NCBI GenBank assembly: GCA_035701505.1
Contig: DASSSA010000033.1
Location: forward strand, 1 to 9,438
Direction of reading: 5' to 3'
DNA length: 9,438 bases
Source: AC-69 sp035701505
Lineage (GTDB): Bacteria; Actinomycetota; UBA4738; HRBIN12
The notes beneath the pieces were generated by a model that was given only the letters and a program-made list of their open reading frames with translations, ran no database searches and had not been told where the DNA came from. The position numbers and the translations under genes are program-made. Numbering within the stretch: the first letter of the stretch is position 1; every line of letters starts with the position of its first letter. Positions 6,898 through 9,438 of the stretch are shown here, piece by piece.

Positions 6898-6927
6898 TTT
6901 ACATGAACGCGGTCCGCGTTCTATCCT
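6898..6927 (+). promoter_or_regulatory. Sigma-70-type promoter of the polysaccharide operon
   Basis: The -35 element TTTACA (6898-6903) matches the consensus TTGACA at five of six positions. The -10 element TATCCT (6922-6927) matches TATAAT at four of six, and the spacer is 18 bases. Transcription would begin near 6933-6936, giving a leader of about 35 bases to the ATG at 6971. The region is the least GC-rich nearby. No competing promoter of similar quality was seen upstream of 7187. Confidence 0.6.
6905..6921. promoter_or_regulatory. Perfect 17-bp palindromic operator inside the promoter spacer
   Basis: GAACGCGG-T-CCGCGTTC (6905-6921) is a perfect inverted repeat with 8-base arms around one base. 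It fills the spacer between the -35 (ends 6903) and -10 (starts 6922) elements almost exactly, where a bound dimer would block RNA polymerase. The half-site resembles part of the BldD consensus (T-n-A-C-n-C), but the spacing between half-sites differs from the 13-bp BldD box. The binder is therefore unknown: the divergent BldD-like protein or another dimeric repressor. Confidence 0.65.
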
Positions 6928-6956
6928 GTGCCCTTGTTTTGCCGGCACGCAATCTT

Positions 6957-6962
6957 AGGAGG
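6957..6962 (+). promoter_or_regulatory. Strong Shine-Dalgarno of the 59-aa ORF
   Basis: AGGAGG at 6957-6962, continuing into a run of G, lies eight bases before the ATG at 6971. This near-ideal match is the main reason to take the small ORF seriously. Confidence 0.7.
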
Positions 6963-6970
6963 GGGGTTCG

Positions 6971-7150
6971 ATGTACCTATCGGTCTGGACAGTTGGTTAC
7001 TTCCATGGGCAAGTCATGCGCCATCTGTCTAAGGCCTTCATAGCGATCACGGACCCCCGCGATGTTGTCGGGTCGGTAGACGGCTGGATCCAGGCGGCCC
7101 CCCGGACGGATCGGGTGATGGCGTGCCTGGCTAGAGGGATCTCAGACTAG
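6971..7150 (+). CDS. Small protein of 59 aa, unknown function
   Basis: An ATG-to-TAG reading frame of 59 codons begins eight bases after a textbook AGGAGG and about 35 bases after the predicted transcription start. It ends 36 bases before the TTG start of the glycosylphosphotransferase. The product starts MYLSVWTVGYFHGQ, continues with SKAFIAITDPRDVVGSVDGW (20-39) and ends ACLARGISD. It has a mildly hydrophobic N-terminus but no clear transmembrane helix, one Cys (52), two Trp (6 and 39), and no family I recognise. No run of repeated codons suggests classical attenuation. It could be a small partner of the polysaccharide enzymes, a translated leader, or a remnant. Being first in a polysaccharide operon is the only functional hint. 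The Shine-Dalgarno is strong; conservation is untested. Confidence 0.55.
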   Translation: MYLSVWTVGYFHGQVMRHLSKAFIAITDPRDVVGSVDGWIQAAPRTDRVMACLARGISD

Positions 7151-7173
7151 GGCGCGGTGCTCGGCGGTTCCAA

Positions 7174-7189
7174 AGGAGGGGGAAACTTG
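7174..7189 (+). promoter_or_regulatory. Shine-Dalgarno that fixes the TTG start of the phosphotransferase
   Basis: AAAGGAGG ends at 7179, with the AGGAGG core at 7174-7179, seven bases before TTG at 7187-7189. This supports the TTG over the in-frame GTG at 7157, which lies upstream of the Shine-Dalgarno and has no comparable site of its own. Confidence 0.75.
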
Positions 7190-8692
7190 AAGCTTGGATC
7201 TGGGCTAGGCGATCTCCAGGTCGTCCAGACCCTGGAGGCCGGTTCGGGCGACCATGAAGTCGTTCAGAGGTTCGACGGCGGCTTTGGGCTGAGGACCGAC
7301 CACAGCCCTTTGGCCACGGTCCTTGGAAGGGACAGGCTCCTTGGGCGGCTGGCCATCGGGGACGCTCTGTGCGTCGTCTTTGCCTTGCTTCTGGCGAACT
7401 ATCTGGCCCTTTCCGGGCAGCCAATGGACCCCACATACGCTCTTGTCTCTCTTGCCGCCCCTCTCCTTTGGGTGTCCGTCTTTGCGGCCTTCCGCCTCTA
7501 CTCCGCCCGCCACCGTTCCATGTTTGAGCAGCTCAAAGGGATCGTAGGCGCACGATCCTTGAGTCTGAAGTCCCGACAGCTCTCCGCGGCCCTGCCGACA
7601 AGCGCAACCTTCGATCGGGCCAGTCGTTATCTCCACCGCATCAACAGGCACGGCCTTGCCACCCGGGGCAGTGGTGGCTCGCCTACCTCGGAACCTGCGA
7701 TCGCATCACGCCGCCCGACCAGGACGAGTCCCCCGCCCTTCACGGTGGCACATTTGACTTCACCGTCGACTTCTTGGGGGGGCGAGACGAGCGTTCACCA
7801 GGCCCATGTGGCGAGCGCTGTGGGCGTACTCCTGCTCGGCATAGCCACCGTTTGGTGGCTCCCTGGTCGGTCGATGGGGTGGCTTCTTGCCACATGGATG
7901 CTGGTCCTCGGACTCGACTTGCCCACTCGCATGATCCAGAACCCAGGGGGAGATCTGACCGGGTTGCCATTGGACGGTCCATCCATCGTGGGAGCGAATG
8001 CACCCGGAACACGCGTTGCGGAGTTGGGTGCGCGCCTCTCCGGCCTGTGGCTCCGCACCAAGGCCCTCCTCAGGGTCTCGCCTCCGAAACCCATTCAGCT
8101 CCAGTCGGCGGTGAAGCGAGGGCTGGACATCATGATCGCATCGCTCTTGCTGATCGCGACACTTCCCGTCTCGATCACCATCGCTACCAGCATCGCCATC
8201 AGCTGTGGTCTCCCGGTTCTCTTCAAACAGAAGCGAGTCACGAAGGGGGGCCGCCCTTTCACTATGCTGAAGTTCCGGACGATGCGGAAGAACGCGAATC
8301 GTCTACTCCCAGAAGGGCACGCTGATCCAACGGTTCCCTTTTTCAAGGTAAGGAGCGATCCCCGCATCACAAGGATCGGAGCCTTCCTCCGGAAGTGCAG
8401 CCTGGACGAACTGCCCCAGCTGCTGAACGTCCTCCGCGGAGACATGAGCCTCGTGGGACCGCGCCCTCTTCCCGTTGAGCAGGTTGAAGCCAACCGGGAA
8501 TTGCTAACGGCCCGGCATGAGGTGCGAGCAGGTATCACAGGATGGTGGCAGGTGAATGGAAGGAACAACGTCACCCCGGACCAAGCGCTGGCCCTGGACA
8601 GGTTCTACGTCGAGAACTGGTCACTCGCCCTCGATCTGCGCATCCTGCTGAAGACTCCGAGGGCCGTCCTCACACGGAGGGGCGCGTACTAG
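7187..8692 (+). CDS. Polyprenyl-phosphate glycosylphosphotransferase, WbaP/CpsE-like, remodelled N-terminal half
   Basis: The 501-aa product should transfer a sugar-1-phosphate from a nucleotide sugar to undecaprenyl phosphate, the first membrane step in making exopolysaccharide or a cell-wall glycan. Its catalytic domain (309-501) is complete: KRGLDIMIA with a hydrophobic segment to about 340, FKQKRV and FTMLKFRTM (346-366), the Asp407-Glu408 pair in CSLDELPQL, GDMSLVGPRP (418-427), GITGWWQVNGR (449-459) and YVENWSLALDLRILLKT (474-490). The N-terminal half has membrane segments near 56-76, 84-104, 208-225 and 230-247. Between segments two and three lies a Ser/Thr/Arg/Pro-rich stretch (123-209) not expected in the family. 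After SIVGANAPGTRVAEL (266-280), the opening of the usual Rossmann-type domain, the sequence passes almost at once to the catalytic part. The frame is intact. The start is set by the strong Shine-Dalgarno. Confidence 0.9.
   Translation: MKLGSGLGDLQVVQTLEAGSGDHEVVQRFDGGFGLRTDHSPLATVLGRDRLLGRLAIGDALCVVFALLLANYLALSGQPMDPTYALVSLAAPLLWVSVFAAFRLYSARHRSMFEQLKGIVGARSLSLKSRQLSAALPTSATFDRASRYLHRINRHGLATRGSGGSPTSEPAIASRRPTRTSPPPFTVAHLTSPSTSWGGETSVHQAHVASAVGVLLLGIATVWWLPGRSMGWLLATWMLVLGLDLPTRMIQNPGGDLTGLPLDGPSIVGANAPGTRVAELGARLSGLWLRTKALLRVSPPKPIQLQSAVKRGLDIMIASLLLIATLPVSITIATSIAISCGLPVLFKQKRVTKGGRPFTMLKFRTMRKNANRLLPEGHADPTVPFFKVRSDPRITRIGAFLRKCSLDELPQLLNVLRGDMSLVGPRPLPVEQVEANRELLTARHEVRAGITGWWQVNGRNNVTPDQALALDRFYVENWSLALDLRILLKTPRAVLTRRGAY
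7539..7558. repeat. Inverted repeat at the left edge of the phosphotransferase insertion
   Basis: GGATCGT (7539-7545) and ACGATCC (7552-7558) form a perfect 7-bp stem with a six-base loop inside the phosphotransferase gene. The right arm begins where the protein leaves its family-like sequence (after IVGA, residue 122). It could mark a recombination or insertion junction, or be chance. Confidence 0.45.
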
Positions 8693-9438
8693 TGGCCCTC
8701 GTGCTCGAGCACCGCTACATCGTTGGGATGCGGGTGGATGCCTCGGACTACGAGGAGGCGGCCGAGCGCATTCTTGCCTGGGCGCGAACCGGGGAGTCCC
8801 GGTATGTGTGCGTTGGAACCGTCCACATGGCAATGGAGGCCAACGACGACCCCGCTTTCCGGGAGGTTGTGAACGGGGCCGACCTCGTGACCTCCGACGG
8901 GATGCCCCTCGTGTGGGGTCTCCGCCTGCTGGGCGTCCCCGGCGCGACGAGGGTCTACGGGCCGGACCTCACCCCCGTGGTGTGCCGAGCCGCGGCTCGG
9001 GAGGGGATCCCGGTAGGCTTCCATGGCGGAACCCCGCAAGTCCTGGAGCGCCTTGTGGCGCGTCTTCGGGCGGACCACCCCGGGCTCCGAATCTCTTACG
9101 CGTACAGCCCGCCCTTCCGTCCCTCGAGCGCGGAAGAAGAGGCGCGACAGGCAGAGGCCATTGCTGTCTCGGGCTGTGGGGTTCTTTTCGTTGGAACGGG
9201 CTGCCCGAAGCAGGAGTGGTGGATGGCCACGATGCGTGGGCGGATCCCGGCCGTGATGATCGGCGTCGGGGCAGCCTTCGACTTCCTGGCTGGCGCCAAG
9301 CGCCAGGCCCCGCAGTGGATGCAGGGTGCCGGCCTCGAGTGGCTCTTCCGCCTCGCTGCGGAGCCGCGTCGCCTATGGCGGCGGTACCTCCGCAACAACC
9401 CTAGGTTCGTCTTGCTGTTCTCCAGGCAGCTCATCTCG
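8692..9438 (+). CDS. WecG/TagA/CpsF-family glycosyltransferase (3' end cut by window)
   Basis: An open frame of 249 codons runs from GTG at 8692 to the last base without a stop. The GTG shares one base with the preceding TAG. The protein belongs to GT26 (WecG/TagA/CpsF), membrane-associated enzymes that add the second sugar, often ManNAc or ManNAcA, to a lipid-linked primer. Visible are the family opening RYIVGMRVDASDYEEA (8-23), Thr43 and His45 in VGTVHMAME, the catalytic-type Asp69 in TSDGMPLVWG (67-76), RVYGPDL (87-93), VGTGCPKQEWW (167-177), GVGAAFDFLAG (191-201) and the basic, aromatic C-terminal GLEWLFRLAAEPRRLWRRYL (214-233). That tail closes the active site and docks the protein on the membrane in TagA. 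Only a few residues should be missing. It follows the phosphotransferase, so it probably adds the sugar after the first. Confidence 0.93.
   Translation, partial: MALVLEHRYIVGMRVDASDYEEAAERILAWARTGESRYVCVGTVHMAMEANDDPAFREVVNGADLVTSDGMPLVWGLRLLGVPGATRVYGPDLTPVVCRAAAREGIPVGFHGGTPQVLERLVARLRADHPGLRISYAYSPPFRPSSAEEEARQAEAIAVSGCGVLFVGTGCPKQEWWMATMRGRIPAVMIGVGAAFDFLAGAKRQAPQWMQGAGLEWLFRLAAEPRRLWRRYLRNNPRFVLLFSRQLIS

Larger units (their letters stand above)
6607..6970. promoter_or_regulatory. Divergent intergenic region between BldD-like gene and polysaccharide operon
   Basis: This 364-base stretch has no convincing gene longer than a few codons. Its right half is richer in A+T than the flanking genes (64 of 120 bases are G/C in 6841-6960 by hand count). 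It holds a rightward promoter, a perfect palindrome, a degenerate second palindrome copy and phased GGCCT elements, each listed separately. For the leftward regulator gene I see only weak -10 candidates between 6640 and 6705 and call none. No tRNA-like or riboswitch-like fold was recognised by eye. Confidence 0.7.

Noticed and set aside
6905..6921. BldD box or LexA/SOS box
   Set aside because: The half-sites resemble both (A-C-n-C of BldD; GAAC/GTTC of LexA), but the distance between them fits neither the 13-bp BldD consensus nor GAAC-N4-GTTC.
6767..7043. Short plus-strand frames at 6767-6958 and 6777-7043
   Set aside because: They run through the promoter and palindrome, lack a good Shine-Dalgarno sequence, and the second overlaps the better-supported 59-aa ORF in another frame.
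7205..7651. Minus-strand frame of 148 codons inside the phosphotransferase gene
   Set aside because: It is antisense to the membrane-spanning N-terminal half, which is clearly coding on the plus strand, and its protein shows no recognisable features.
7553..7810. Frameshift explanation for the odd phosphotransferase segment
   Set aside because: I read the other plus-strand frames across it. They give no membrane helix or Rossmann-like sequence that would restore the family pattern, and the main frame is open on both sides, so an in-frame insertion fits better.
1..9438. CRISPR array, tRNA, rRNA, transposase or phage genes
   Set aside because: Looked for by eye on both strands; no regularly spaced repeats, no tRNA-like cloverleaf and no transposase, integrase or phage protein motifs were seen.

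Overview
The window reads as chromosomal DNA of a high-GC actinobacterium (phylum Actinomycetota, probably not a classical model genus). The grounds are the very GC-rich coding sequence, frequent GTG/TTG starts, the conserved cluster alpha/beta hydrolase - tsaE - tsaB - rimI - tsaD that is typical of actinobacteria, and a BldD-type regulator. The class cannot be fixed from the sequence; an uncultured lineage near Acidimicrobiia or Thermoleophilia is only a guess.

Region 1 (1-6144, + strand) is a tight, translationally coupled operon: an alpha/beta hydrolase (its start at the window edge cannot be verified), a P1-family self-cleaving aminopeptidase/amidase, a family 4 [4Fe-4S] uracil-DNA glycosylase, then tsaE, tsaB, rimI and tsaD (tRNA t6A37 synthesis plus a GNAT N-acetyltransferase), ending with a GalE-like sugar-nucleotide epimerase. 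Most junctions are ATGA, GTGA or TGATG stop/start overlaps.

Region 2 (6016-6606, - strand) is one convergent gene for a BldD-like regulator. Its C-terminal part carries the c-di-GMP-binding signature of BldD with exact spacing but one Asp-to-Glu change (RGE-X8-RAGD). Its 3' end runs 129 bases into the epimerase gene on the opposite strand.

Region 3 (6607-6970) is a lower-GC intergenic region with a dense regulatory layout. A promoter (TTTACA, 18-nt spacer, TATCCT) has a perfect 17-bp palindrome filling its spacer. A degenerate second copy of that sequence lies 90 bp upstream, and GGCCT elements phased at 11 and 22 bp lie between them.

Region 4 (6971-9438, + strand) is the start of a surface-polysaccharide operon. 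It begins with an overlooked 59-aa ORF that has a near-ideal Shine-Dalgarno sequence. Next is a polyprenyl-phosphate glycosylphosphotransferase (TTG start at 7187) with an intact catalytic domain, an apparent in-frame insertion of about 86 residues in its N-terminal membrane part, and a strongly shortened central Rossmann-type domain. Last is a WecG/TagA/CpsF-family glycosyltransferase cut by the window end.

A coherent reading is that the epimerase supplies a nucleotide sugar, the phosphotransferase loads the first sugar on the lipid carrier, and the WecG/TagA enzyme adds the next one. The divergent BldD-like protein is a candidate c-di-GMP-responsive controller of that operon. The regulatory link is inference from position.
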